Assembly (NCBI GenBank): GCA_964057225.1 | Contig: OZ059896.1 | Span: 17,310,501-17,374,500, forward strand | Origin: Auanema rhodensis | Lineage: Eukaryota; Nematoda; Chromadorea; Rhabditida; Rhabditidae | Length of the DNA: 64,000 bases | Reading direction: 5' to 3' | In this document: positions 48,718-59,957 of the stretch, piece by piece | Numbering within the stretch: position 1 is the first letter of the stretch | Layout: the number at the start of each line of letters is the position of its first letter | Made by a program: the position numbers and the translations under genes | The notes under the pieces: generated by a model | Seen by the model: the letters and a program-made list of their open reading frames with translations, nothing else | Databases searched by the model: none | What the model was told of the DNA's origin: nothing

Positions 48718-49383
48718 ACGGTCCTGAGCGATGAACGTTGGACACCTACTAGAAACCTTCATATCTTCTCAGACAAACTACAAAAATTCAGAAAAAATAT
48801 ATTTTGAGTGTTAAAAAATGATAATGAATCTAAAAAAAATTAAAAATAAAACAAAAAATCCTGTTTAAAACGAATTTCTGAAGTCTCCGAAATTTTCATA
48901 AACTGCTTGAAATATTATTTCGTGAATTTCATGAGTTTCATCAAGAGTTCAGAAATAATCTTTTGATAGAATGTTAGAAGTACACTAAACGTCTATTTTT
49001 TATGTGAATGGGAGAATTTGGTTGTACGTTAACCAAGTTCTCTTCATAGATATTCGGTAAGATTCAGATATTGAAGCAGAAAAAACTTAGTTATTGATCG
49101 AGCTTTGTGCTTAGAATCATTTTAAAATATTTTTAATGAATCAACTTCTTCCTAATCTCAAACTTTGTTATATTAAGAAGGATTATTCAAAATAGTCAAA
49201 AAACACTAAATTTCCTTATAAATTTAGAAAAAATATTGAAATCAGTTTTTATTATATTAACATATATTTTAATTAAATATGTGTGACCTTGCAAAACTTA
49301 TGAAAAAAATTGTGTTGTAGTATGAAGGAGTTTTCTGGGGCCTCAAACATAGGAGTATCGAACGTTCATCACACAGGACTGTA
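48718..49383. mobile_element. Tc1-type non-autonomous element (MITE)
   Basis: The left end ACGGTCCTGAGCGATGAACG and the inverted right end (reverse complement ACAGTCCTGTGTGATGAACG) form terminal inverted repeats around 666 bases with no transposase frame. The right end, including CTGGGGCCTC, closely matches the end of the Tc1-like element at 53430-53479, so that family is the likely source of transposase. Confidence 0.7.
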
Positions 49384-49739
49384 CATAGTCTGTATCTTAT
49401 AACTATTACTACCACTTAGAATACATGATACTCTACATGGTATACTACAATTATATATTTTAATAAATAATTGTATTAGTCTTCTTTTCACTGGGGTACA
49501 GAGGCATCAATGAAAAGATTTCGAGCCGCAGCAGTAAAATATCTTTCTTAACAATGCTTTCACTGGAAAGTTGCAAGACAATTGTTGACACCTCCATGTT
49601 TAAAATGTTAGATGAACTCAGACTGATCAATTGAAGGATATCGGTTGAACGATGATACGCTTTGCCAAGCCGACGTGCAAAAAAATCGGTTTTGAAAGTT
49701 GTTAAGACAAAGCGTTAACTTTATGAATAGTTGAATAGT

Positions 49740-50390
49740 TTTGCAATTTTATTTTAACTTTCCCTCTCTTGTTCTCATCATTCATCAACAGTTCGTGGTG
49801 ATTCTGAAAGTTTCTACACGGCTGAACAGTAAAAATTTTTTAATCGGTTCACAACGCATTCATCAATCGGCCCACGCCGATATCCGGAGTAGTTTCTTAG
49901 CCTTTTCATGCCTATTCTTCATGGTATTCTCAGTTAAATCATCGAGTGATACGACAACTTCGAAGCTCAAGCTAATGTCTATCATCCTTTGAACACTTTT
50001 TCTTGAAATGTTGAGGCTCAAACTTAGTTTGTTCAGATTGAGCTCGTTGTTCTTTTGAACCCTCTTTTTTCTTTGAGAACATTCATAGTACGTGATCTTG
50101 TTGTTTTTTAAAAGGCTCAACACTATGTTGAATGATCTTCTCAGCTCTTCTTCGATTCAGATTCAGCTGCTTAAAAATATCACATATTCAATAACCCAGA
50201 TCGTGAAGTCTATAATAATGGGTCTATGAGAGAAAGGCTTCAGTTTTTCAAAGCATATCTCTTTTGATTCACATTTTTAATCTTTATTTGCGTATTTTGA
50301 ACATTATTTTGTTTCTTTTGGTATATAAGCTTTAAAATTTTGAAAATTCGCACTTTATTTTATGCGAAAATACTTAAGCGTGGTCCCCAA
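49740..50390 (-). pseudogene. mariner-type transposase relic (minus)
   Basis: The minus-strand translation gives KRVQKNNELNLNKLSLSLN and ISRKSVQRMI, then TENTMKNRHEKAKKLL. In another frame come IFTVQPCRNFQNHHELL and DENKR, a pattern seen in mariner transposases (S-x-RSVQRI, then the DEKxFTV region). Frames are broken. A terminal-repeat-like end, the reverse complement of ACTTAAGCG, lies at about 50352-50380 and faces the matching end of the next element. Confidence 0.65.
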
Positions 50391-50455
50391 TTAATTTAAG
50401 TTTAAATTATGCTAATTTTTAAAAAAAGTTTTAAATTTTAAAAAAAGTTAGAATA

Positions 50456-51060
50456 CAGGGTGGCGCTTAAGTATGTTCGCAAAAATTAAAGTACCAAGTT
50501 TTTATATTGTTGACTTTATATTCCAAAAATAAACAAAATAATATTGTTCAAAACATGCAAATAAATATTTATAATTTTCCTTGACAATATGAAGTTTTCG
50601 CCTCATAGACCTTCCATCGCCAGACTTCACGATCTGAACTATTGTGCTTGTGATATATCTAAGCAACTGAACCTCAACTAAAGGACAGTTGAGAAAATTA
50701 TCAAGAAATACGGAGAAAGAGAAAGTGTTGAACCTCTCATACAAATAGGAAGACCACGGACTATCAATGTTCCGAAGATGAGAAAAATTATTAAGATCCA
50801 AAGAAATAATGAGCACGCAATAAACTAAGTTTGAGCCTCAGTATTTCAAGAAGGAGTGTTCAGAGGATCGTCAAAGAAAACTTGAGCGGAGCTCTTCTGT
50901 GATGGTTTGGGCTGGTGTGACAATAGAAAAGAAGACACCTCTGGTTTTTCTCGATAGGAACATAAACATAAACTCAAAATTTATGAAGAGGAGCTGTTAT
51001 CGCAGTAGTAATTAATTGGATGCAGAAAAACTTCAGAGAAAACAACATGATTCTCCAACA
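50456..51060 (+). pseudogene. mariner-type transposase relic (plus)
   Basis: It starts with a repeat GGTGGCGCTTAAGTATGTTC that mirrors the end at 50352-50380. The translation gives a helix-turn-helix region (RPSIARLHDLNYCACDISKQ, RTVEKIIKKYGERESVE, GRPRTI), then MVWAGVTIEKKTPLVFLDRN and INWMQKNFRENNMILQQ, which are catalytic-core motifs of mariner transposases. Stops and frameshifts break it, the middle is deleted, and it runs directly into Merlin sequence near 51060. Confidence 0.7.
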
Positions 51061-51560
51061 GGAGTTCATGAATTCCTCTCTGAAAACAGAGATAGATACC
51101 GCTGTATCGATAAAAAATGCAATAAAGAACTTAGTTTAAAATCAGAACAATCTAAAGGAAAATACAATGTAGGTCGCATGAAAAAGCAGACATGGGTTTT
51201 TGGTGGCATTTGTCGCGAAACAAATGAATGCTTTATCTATGTTGTTCCTAATAGAACCAAGGAAACTCTGGAATTATGCATCAAAGCATCGATAAAAGAA
51301 GGGACTACTATCATTTCTGATTGTTGGAACAGCTACAATGGCATACCTCTGATGGATATGAACTACACCCATATGACCGTCAACCATTCCAAAAATTTTG
51401 TAAATCCTTCTACTGGTGTTTGCACCAACAAAGTAGAATCGATGTGGAACGTGGCCAAGATGAAATTCAAGAGAATGTAGAGAGTATACGAAGGAATGGG
51501 CTCTTCTGCAGTTGTTGCCAACACATTTTCATTGCAATTGAAATGCTTATTTTTTAGCGG
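51046..51560 (+). pseudogene. Merlin transposase relic 2
   Basis: It begins with a zinc-binding-like segment (RDRYRCIDKKCNKEL), skips to KGKYNVGRMKKQTWVFGG, then ICRETNECFIYVVPNRT, IISDCWNSYNG, MTVNHSKNFVNPSTG and the catalytic Glu in NKVESMWNVAKMKFK. A TAG stops the frame at 51478. The first Asp region is deleted. The copy is very similar to the inverted relic at 51800-52600. Confidence 0.8.
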
Positions 51561-51644
51561 TGCATTAGAATAAACAGATACCTAGTACAGCAGGCTGAGG
51601 TTTATTAACTGCCTAAAGTTATCTAAGGCCCATACTTTAATTTA

Positions 51645-51717
51645 AGCTTAGGTTAAGGCTTAGGCTTAGGCTTAGGCAAAGGCTTAGGCTTAAGATTATA
51701 ATTAATGCTTAGGATTA
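51645..51717 (+). repeat. interstitial telomere-type repeat (TTAGGC)n
   Basis: At least six copies of TTAGGC or one-base variants in a row, including TTAGGCTTAGGCTTAGGC and AAAGGCTTAGGC, plus a stray copy near 51706. TTAGGC is the nematode telomere unit. The tract is degenerate and lies between two oppositely oriented Merlin relics. Confidence 0.85.
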
Positions 51718-51799
51718 AAACTAGAATTGGGTTAACATGTAATTTTTATTTTTTTTTGATTTTTGATAACAGCTTATATCATCTAAAATTTTGAAGAAA

Positions 51800-52600
51800 A
51801 TGTTTTCTCCAGCATATCATTTTCTATACATAAATTCGCAAAGATATCCATCTACCATTCCTTCAGAAACACCCCACATTTTTTTGAATTTCATCTTAGC
51901 AACATTCCACATAGATTCAACTCGGTTAGTGCAATCCTTGGTTTCCGGATCGACAAAGTTCTTTGAGTGGTTTACAGTGAGATGGTTGTAGTTCATGCCC
52001 ATTAGTGGAGCTCCGTTATAACTTTTCCAGCAGTCTGAAATTATGGTTGAACCTTCCCTTATTGACTCTCTAATACAAGCTTCGAGAGTTTTCTTAGTTC
52101 GATCGGGGACAACTTAGATGGAACATTCTTTAGTTTCGCGGCATTCACCACCAAAGACCCAAGTTTGCTTCTTCAGGTGTCCTAGGTTGTATTTCCTTCT
52201 CGACACTAAGCTCTCATCCACTTCTACAGTACAGCCACCAATTACTACGGGTTCTTCTAGGAGACGCCAGGCACACACTTCTCTAAGCAAATTACTGTAG
52301 TCAACAATAGTGTGGTGTGAACGTATTCCTAGTTGAACTTTACAGAAATTGATGGTGGTCAACTCATAACTCTACCAGTATATGAAAGATACAATGTTTT
52401 GCAAAGATATATGACAACCTTAACGCAATAAATGAACAAAAAATAGATTTTTAATTTGTACCTTCAAACCAAGTTCCACTTTTTTTTCGGCAAAAGATCT
52501 TTCGATTGAAGAAATTCTATACATTTTTCTTTGGTCCCGACAAGAGAAAGCAACAAAAGCAATCCTTCCATGTCCGAAAATATGTAATAATTTGTGAAAA
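51800..52600 (-). pseudogene. Merlin transposase relic 3
   Basis: On the minus strand the N-terminal part (MEGLLLLLSLVGTKEKCIEF, LQSKDLLPKKKWNLV) begins near 52573 and ends in a stop. After an unreadable stretch come LGIRSHHTIVDYSNLLREVC and PVVIGGCTVEVDESLVSRRK (first Asp of DDE), KKQTWVFGGECRETKECSI, then an in-frame TAA near 52112. Beyond it are VVPDRTKKTLEACIRESI, IISDCWKSYNG (second Asp) and DCTNRVESMWNVAKMKFK (Glu). The catalytic residues survive, but the copy is broken by stops. It points toward relic 2 across the TTAGGC tract. Confidence 0.82.
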
Positions 52601-52606
52601 TCACAA

Positions 52607-53235
52607 CTATTTATCTACGCGAAACAGAGGCCCAATTTCGGAGTAACAGAAACAACCCCAAACCATGACGTTTCCGCCATCATGCTTGGCCGTAGGTCGC
52701 ATGTATTTGGGGTTGTACCGCTGATTGGATGGCCTTCTGACGAATCCAGGTCTGTCATTTCCGAATAAGCAAAATTTGCTTTCATCAGTGAAAATGACGG
52801 AAGACCAATCTTCAATGATCCAGTTCAGATGCTCTTGTGCAAACTGAACACGTTTGAGCCTGTTGTTGACCGAAATCAACAACTTTCGCACAGGAACACG
52901 AGTCCGTAAGTTTCTGGCTAACTGCCTTCTTCTTACGTTGGAGGGATGAAGCATAATGTTAAACATACGTTGAAGATGTTGGCTCAACTGCATGGATGTG
53001 ATGTCTGGATGCTTCTGGACTAGCCTAACCAACTGATTGTCTTGATTAGTCGTGGTTTTTCTTTCTCGTCCTCTCATATCCACTTTGTATGGTTTCTGGG
53101 CATCTTTCCATACTCTTGAATAGTACTGGGAGACATCGACAGCATTTTGCTTATTTTCCGAACGCTTAAGCCCTTCTCCTTCATATTGGTTATAATGGAT
53201 CTTACTTCAAGGGAAGTTTTCTTGCCTATAGCCAT
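52607..53235 (-). pseudogene. Tc1-like transposase, truncated
   Basis: The minus-strand start at 53235 reads MAIGKKTSLEVRSIITNMKE, then GLSVRKISKMLSMSPSTIQ, a helix-turn-helix DNA-binding domain. A one-base frameshift near 53120 moves to VDMRGRERKTTTNQDNQLV. Then come KHPDITSMQLSQHLQ, NRLKRVQFAQEHLNW, the first catalytic Asp in VIFTDESKFCLFG, and GGNVMVWGCFCYSEIGPLF with the second. The frame ends at VDK, before the last Asp/Glu, about where Merlin relic 3 begins, so the 3' third is missing. Confidence 0.85.
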
Positions 53236-53429
53236 CTTAAATTAATAAATTTCAGATTTTTATTATGCAAAACAAGCAAAAATATGAATATTTTAAATAT
53301 TAAAATTCAATTATTTTTAAAAAATTCAGTTTTCATCATTTTAACTTCAATTTTAATCGATATGTTGATACTTCAGCCTGAAACCCAAATTAATCTTTTC
53401 GAATTTTTTTTTGTAGTTTGAAGTGGTGT

Positions 53430-53479
53430 TCTGGGGCCTCTAACATCGGGGTGTGCAACCTTCATCGCACAGGACTGTA
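53430..53479. repeat. terminal inverted repeat of the Tc1-like element
   Basis: The end reads CATCGCACAGGACTGTA, with CTGGGGCCTC further in. It matches the right end of the MITE at 48718-49383. The partner repeat on the left of the element was not found. Confidence 0.7.
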
Positions 53480-53744
53480 AGTGCGGTGGCATAGGACACA
53501 CGCAAGAAAACTACTGCGGTTAATTGAGAAAGCTATAACAAAGTGAGAGCTGTAAGCAGGAAGATCGTCTCTACCCAAAAAGAGATACAGAGAGAGAAAG
53601 TGGTTATCCAGGGAATAAAGAATATTGCGCTGGTGGACAGTGGCTCATCAGTTACGCTGGTACCACTTGATGCAAAAGGGGAGGGATCAGGTAAACATGA
53701 GTGTTATTGATGAAACTTTGACAGGAGCTATTCTTCAAAAAAGC

Positions 53745-53870
53745 TTTCAAGTGAACATCATTCACATTTCTATTGGCATCACCAAGCAGAACAGTGAAAC
53801 AATTTCACAGTTGGAATACTAACTACAGAATACTTAACAATTCCTATTATATTTGAAAATAAAAATTCTA
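53745..53870 (+). repeat. partial copy of the srsx-flank repeat
   Basis: AGTGAACATCATTCACATTT and the following ~110 bases resemble 54339-54440 and its other copies, with a few changes and a small insertion. It lies directly left of the first full copy. Confidence 0.7.
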
Positions 53871-53879
53871 AATATTTAA

Positions 53880-54550
53880 TCATACTCCACTACTGTTAGT
53901 TGAACATGATCTAGCCAGATACCATCAATTAGACAACATTTTATAATTCTATAGGAATAACGAAAAAGTAATATGATGGAATGAGAATACAGGATTTACC
54001 AATAATATCGGTACAACTCAAGAAAATCGATAATCATTTAAAGCTCAAGAAAATCGATAATCGTTGTCGGTAATATTCAAATTAGAAAATATGACCAATT
54101 ACTATGATTACAAAATTCAAATTCTGTAAACACCTCACAGTTTTAGAAATGTTGTTAATTTATTTAATCCGAACTGTTTATTACTCTACATCACTGAAAT
54201 CTTTGTCCCATATTTTAACTATTTGATTATTTCATGTTTTGTTTTTAATAAAAAGAAAAGTTTTTGATAAATGAAGTTATTATCAAACTCTGTTATTTAT
54301 AGCTGTAAATTTATCTGGAAGAATAACAGTTACCGTCCAGTGAACATCATTCACATTTCTATTGGCATCACCAAGAAGAACAGTAACACAATTTCACAGT
54401 TGGAATACTATTACTAATTACTATTATATTTGAAAATAAGTTTCATCGGTATATGTACCTGTCATATTTACATTAATTCAAGATACATATATGTACCAGT
54501 TAATTATGATGAATATTTTATTAATATAGTGTTTGTATTATTATCAGTAA
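53880..54550 (+). repeat. srsx-flank repeat, copy 1 (671 bases)
   Basis: Matches 55559-56229 with only a few differences seen (for example TACTGTTAGTT against TGCTGTTAGCT). It ends abruptly at 54550 and joins intron 1 of the srsx gene body, which marks a duplication breakpoint. Confidence 0.85.
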
Positions 54551-54573
54551 TAGGTGTATATATATGTTTTTAG

Positions 54574-55494
54574 GAATTTTGCTGGCAATTACAGCTTCGT
54601 GTCATTTGTTGTGTCTTATATCAGAAATTGTTCATGCCGTTTATATCTTTCTTGATTCCACAATAGACGGAGAATTTTGTTTCAAAATGCTTCTGCCCTA
54701 TGTATTTTGCTCAATATTGCAATTTGGAATGTACTTAGCAATGATTACGGATCTATTGCTAGCAACTGTTAAGCCTATTTGGTATAATCGGGCTAACACT
54801 CGGAATTTCGTATTTTACTGTGCATCTCCTGCATTCATGTTCGCAACCATTGCCACTGTTTTTAGCGTGAAATACCATGAAGATGTAGAGATACCAGAAT
54901 GTAATCCAATCGTCGGTACATAATTCATCTAAAAAAACATAGTATTACTGATAATTGAATTATAGTTTTAAAACCATTTTTTGCACAAACACTTGTTACT
55001 TCATCTATTGGATTGAATACATTAACGCTGATGGCATATATAACAACTATTTCTGTATTTTATCTAAGTACTTTCTTCTTTCTAGCAGATATCAAAATAT
55101 AGATTCAGGAAGATCAAAAACATCATCTCAAACTAAACAAGTTATGAAACGACTAAGCGTGATGGCTCTTGTATTCATACTAACGGGTTACGCAAATATG
55201 CTTGGAGCCACATTGTTGTATCTAGTGATGGACGTGGATAAAGCAACAATGCAATTCATGCAATCAACTCTGGTAATAATTTACCTCGTTTTCTATTAAT
55301 AATTAAATATTTATAACTACATCTTATAGGTAGTTTTTGCAATTCTCAATTTTTCGCAAAATTTTTACGTCACTATCTGGAGATCTACAATGTATCGAAA
55401 TGCCTTCAGTGAGATCGCTTTAGAAAACAACATTATTCCGTGCATAGCTACTCATTACAAACAACGGAAATTGATTCAATCGCAACAATTGTAA
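54574..55494 (+). pseudogene. srsx chemoreceptor copy lacking exon 1
   Basis: Exons 2-5 are at 54574-54915, 54966-55067, 55109-55272 and 55330-55494, identical by eye to the complete gene 3,588 bases to the right. The duplicated block begins at 54550 inside intron 1. Exon 1, with the start codon and helix 1, is absent; the flank repeat precedes it instead. The ATG at 54564 is only part of the old intron end. Without a new first exon this copy cannot make a normal receptor. Confidence 0.82.
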
Positions 55495-55558
55495 CATGAT
55501 CATAATACATCATACAACTCTAAATATTTATAGAAATCTAATACAAAAGCCTAATAAT

Positions 55559-56369
55559 TCATACTCCACTGCTGTTAGCTGAACATGATCTAGCCAGATA
55601 CCATCAATTAGACAACATTTTATAATTCTATAGGAATAACGAAAAAGTAATATGATGGAATGAGAATACAGGATTTACCAATAATATCGGTACAACTCAA
55701 GAAAATCGATAATCATTTAAAGCTCAAGAAAATCGATAATCGTTGTCGGTAATATTCAAATTAGAAAATATGACCAATTACTATGATTACAAAATTCAAA
55801 TTCTGTAAACACCTCACAGTTTTAGAAATGTTGTTAATTTATTTAATCCGAACTGTTTATTACTCTACATCACTGAAATCTTTGTCCCATATTTTAACTA
55901 TTTGATTATTTCATGTTTTGTTTTTAATAAAAAGAAAAGTTTTTGATAAATGAAGTTATTATCAAACTCTGTTATTTATAGCTGTAAATTTATCTGGAAG
56001 AATAACAGTTACCGTCCAGTGAACATCATTCACATTTCTATTGGCATCACCAAGAAGAACAGTAACACAATTTCACAGTTGGAATACTATTACTAATTAC
56101 TATTATATTTGAAAATAAGTTTCATCGGTATATGTACCTGTCATATTTACATTAATTCAAGATACATATATGTACCAGTTAATTATGATGAATATTTTAT
56201 TAATATAGTGTTTGTATTATTATCAGTAAAATAACAATATAATTTCTTGAATAAACTCCAACAATAAAATGATCAATATTGCTATTATGCTAATTTTAAA
56301 TGTTAAAAAACAAATATGCCTGAAAGTTGCCTTGATCCGTATGAATTTCAAAGATCAGCTTTTTTATGT
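55559..56369 (+). repeat. srsx-flank repeat, copy 2
   Basis: The 3' flank of the truncated srsx copy. It is identical to 59147-59957 and extends about 140 bases further than copy 1. Confidence 0.87.
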
Positions 56370-56539
56370 GCGTAAGGAAAACATCGAAAATTAAAATTCT
56401 ATTAGTTAGATCTAGCTGTTTGACGATGTGCTATAAACTATTACCAAAACCATAAGTTACAATGAAGATAACATGTATATGCAAATAATATTCGAGAATA
56501 TCAATTTTTAAAGTTATGGTTTCTATCATGTTCGAATTT

Positions 56540-56630
56540 TTTACCGATGTTATTGGTAAAACCTGGAGATTTATTTCATCATATTACTTTTTCGTTGTTC
56601 CTAAAGCATATACAAATATTTTATAATAAA
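56540..56630 (-). repeat. diverged inverted fragment of the srsx-flank repeat
   Basis: TCATATTACTTTTTCGTT and its surroundings match the reverse complement of the copy-1 sequence near 53940-54010, with several changes and gaps. Confidence 0.6.
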
Positions 56631-56856
56631 ATGATATATATTGAATTTAATATAAGAGTGTTAAAGAAAGAACTTTAGAGATATAATATACTTGGGATGT
56701 ATAATATTAGTTTGTAAGAGATAAAGACGCGTTTATCTCGAGAGACTCAATCCTTCGACTAGACGTGGGAGAAAAAAGCGCTCACATGCAAATCAAGGTA
56801 CTGGCAGGTATCCTGGTAAACATAAGCGTAGAGAGTTTGAGAATATACACAAATAA

Positions 56857-57866
56857 GACAACGATCTCAATTAAGAGATGGGAGGTTGAGTTGTTTTTGA
56901 GTGTGTTCAATTGCTGAGAAGTTCTCTGAAACTTTTTGTTTGTTCCAAAAACCAAAACTAAATCAAAAATGTAGAAAATTATGTATCTCAATTTTAAAAA
57001 AAGCTGTCAATACGTTACGAAAAATTCTCAATAATATAAATTCATGAAGCAAAATTGTCCCCAAAAGTTGTTTTTCTCAAATACGTAGTCATTGTAATCT
57101 TATTTCTATATGAATTAAGATTATTATATTATTATAATCATCTTCATTATATATTTCAATAAATAATTTTATTAGTCTTTTTCACTGATTTTGATTTTCA
57201 TCTCTTGTAAATTCTGAGTTTCTTTGAAGGAATTTTTTGGCCTATATGCAAGAAATTTGCACTACAGCTAAAAAATTAATTTGTTAAAAATCCGTATACT
57301 ATCACTAAACATCAATAAATTATTCAACATGATTTGTAAAATATTCCAATGAACCGGAAATTCAAAGAAATTTTTTATTTTATTTTTTAAACGAACATTT
57401 GTGACATTTTTTCTCAAATCATTAATCCCCTACTACAACCGGTTAAGTATATTCACTAAAATTATAGGAAATACTGCCCCAAAAAATTCTATTTTACCTA
57501 ATATAAACAAAATAGCACATAAATGGAGGATACAAGACGTATCGACTATTGCTAAGAAGTTTAATCCGTTGTTTAGAAAAAAAACTAGAAACAGATGATG
57601 AGTATAAGAAGTATACGATGTAATTGTACGTATATTGCATACGAATAAATAATTTTTTCATATTAAATAACATAAAAAGTATTCAATGAATATAAGAAAG
57701 ATGAAAAAGATAAAACATCCTGCTTATTCTGTATGTATAGTTTCTCTAACTGTTTTTCTTATATTGCACTTAGTACATGATGATGTTGAGCATTTTCTTC
57801 TAAATATTATATGTAAATTAGTGACTTGAACAAGGAATATATAATATTTGAAATATTTTATGTATA
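56857..57866 (+). repeat. srsx upstream region, copy 1
   Basis: Duplicated at 62205-63505. From 57071 on the two are nearly identical; before that the similarity is weaker. It lies directly upstream of the complete srsx gene, so it should contain its promoter. A 65-residue open frame at 57401-57598 is conserved in both copies but shows no domain and no selection can be judged. Confidence 0.8.
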
Positions 57867-57947
57867 TTCTAGACTTTTAACTATTTATTAATGTTTATAT
57901 AAGAATTCGTTAACTTATGATAAATATTATATTTCAAATTATAGCAG

Positions 57948-59082
57948 ATGGAGCCTTCGGTTATCAAAGATGTTCAAAAAGTTATGGCAAGCGTGATTCT
58001 GTTGGGTGTATTCTTTGGTGGACTAGGAAATGTTATGATTATCTATATGATTTTGACAAGAAAGAAACTACAAACAAAGTCGGGTACGTTGATCAGAAAA
58101 AAGTAAAATAGTCGAAAAATATGTAGCAGATATGTTTATAGGTGTATATATATGTTTTTAGGAATTTTGCTGGCAATTACAGCTTCGTGTCATTTGTTGT
58201 GTCTTATATCAGAAATTGTTCATGCCGTTTATATCTTTCTTGATTCCACAATAGACGGAGAATTTTGTTTCAAAATGCTTCTGCCCTATGTATTTTGCTC
58301 AATATTGCAATTTGGAATGTACTTAGCAATGATTACGGATCTATTGCTAGCAACTGTTAAGCCTATTTGGTATAATCGGGCTAACACTCGGAATTTCGTA
58401 TTTTACTGTGCATCTCCTGCATTCATGTTCGCAACCATTGCCACTGTTTTTAGCGTGAAATACCATGAAGATGTAGAGATACCAGAATGTAATCCAATCG
58501 TCGGTACATAATTCATCTAAAAAAACATAGTATTACTGATAATTGAATTATAGTTTTAAAACCATTTTTTGCACAAACACTTGTTACTTCATCTATTGGA
58601 TTGAATACATTAACGCTGATGGCATATATAACAACTATTTCTGTATTTTATCTAAGTACTTTCTTCTTTCTAGCAGATATCAAAATATAGATTCAGGAAG
58701 ATCAAAAACATCATCTCAAACTAAACAAGTTATGAAACGACTAAGCGTGATGGCTCTTGTATTCATACTAACGGGTTACGCAAATATGCTTGGAGCCACA
58801 TTGTTGTATCTAGTGATGGACGTGGATAAAGCAACAATGCAATTCATGCAATCAACTCTGGTAATAATTTACCTCGTTTTCTATTAATAATTAAATATTT
58901 ATAACTACATCTTATAGGTAGTTTTTGCAATTCTCAATTTTTCGCAAAATTTTTACGTCACTATCTGGAGATCTACAATGTATCGAAATGCCTTCAGTGA
59001 GATCGCTTTAGAAAACAACATTATTCCGTGCATAGCTACTCATTACAAACAACGGAAATTGATTCAATCGCAACAATTGTAA
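57948..59082 (+). CDS. srsx-type serpentine chemoreceptor, complete
   Basis: Srsx proteins are nematode seven-helix receptors thought to act in chemosensory neurons. Five exons (57948-58083, 58162-58503, 58554-58655, 58697-58860, 58918-59082) total 909 bases, 302 residues. Helix 1 is SVILLGVFFGGLGNVMIIYM, followed by TRKKLQTKSG. Helix 2 is ILLAITASCHLLCLISEIV; the conserved Cys is in EFCFKMLLPY; helix 3 is FGMYLAMITDLLLATVKPIW. Helix 5 includes LNTLTLMAYITTISVFYL. Intracellular loop 3 (RRSKTSSQTKQVMKRLS) leads into helix 6. Helix 7 ends NFYVTIWRSTMYRNAF. Intron 3 is only 41 bases (58656-58696) and hides what at first looks like a frameshift. The ATG follows ATTATAGCAG, a likely trans-splice acceptor. 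Confidence 0.85.
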
Positions 59083-59146
59083 CATGATCATAATACATCA
59101 TACAACTCTAAATATTTATAGAAATCTAATACAAAAGCCTAATAAT

Positions 59147-59957
59147 TCATACTCCACTGCTGTTAGCTGAACATGATCTAGCCAGATACCATCAATTAGA
59201 CAACATTTTATAATTCTATAGGAATAACGAAAAAGTAATATGATGGAATGAGAATACAGGATTTACCAATAATATCGGTACAACTCAAGAAAATCGATAA
59301 TCATTTAAAGCTCAAGAAAATCGATAATCGTTGTCGGTAATATTCAAATTAGAAAATATGACCAATTACTATGATTACAAAATTCAAATTCTGTAAACAC
59401 CTCACAGTTTTAGAAATGTTGTTAATTTATTTAATCCGAACTGTTTATTACTCTACATCACTGAAATCTTTGTCCCATATTTTAACTATTTGATTATTTC
59501 ATGTTTTGTTTTTAATAAAAAGAAAAGTTTTTGATAAATGAAGTTATTATCAAACTCTGTTATTTATAGCTGTAAATTTATCTGGAAGAATAACAGTTAC
59601 CGTCCAGTGAACATCATTCACATTTCTATTGGCATCACCAAGAAGAACAGTAACACAATTTCACAGTTGGAATACTATTACTAATTACTATTATATTTGA
59701 AAATAAGTTTCATCGGTATATGTACCTGTCATATTTACATTAATTCAAGATACATATATGTACCAGTTAATTATGATGAATATTTTATTAATATAGTGTT
59801 TGTATTATTATCAGTAAAATAACAATATAATTTCTTGAATAAACTCCAACAATAAAATGATCAATATTGCTATTATGCTAATTTTAAATGTTAAAAAACA
59901 AATATGCCTGAAAGTTGCCTTGATCCGTATGAATTTCAAAGATCAGCTTTTTTATGT
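59147..59957 (+). repeat. srsx-flank repeat, copy 3
   Basis: The 3' flank of the complete srsx gene, identical to 55559-56369. Confidence 0.87.

Noticed and set aside
51817-52300. Plus-strand frames over the Merlin relic
   Set aside because: Shadows of the minus-strand transposase.
57401-57598. 65-residue frame conserved in both srsx upstream copies
   Set aside because: Conservation is explained by the duplication itself; no recognisable motif.
58656-58696. Apparent frameshift between helices 5 and 6 of srsx
   Set aside because: A 41-base GT-AG intron (GTACTT...ATTCAG) restores the frame, so the gene is intact.
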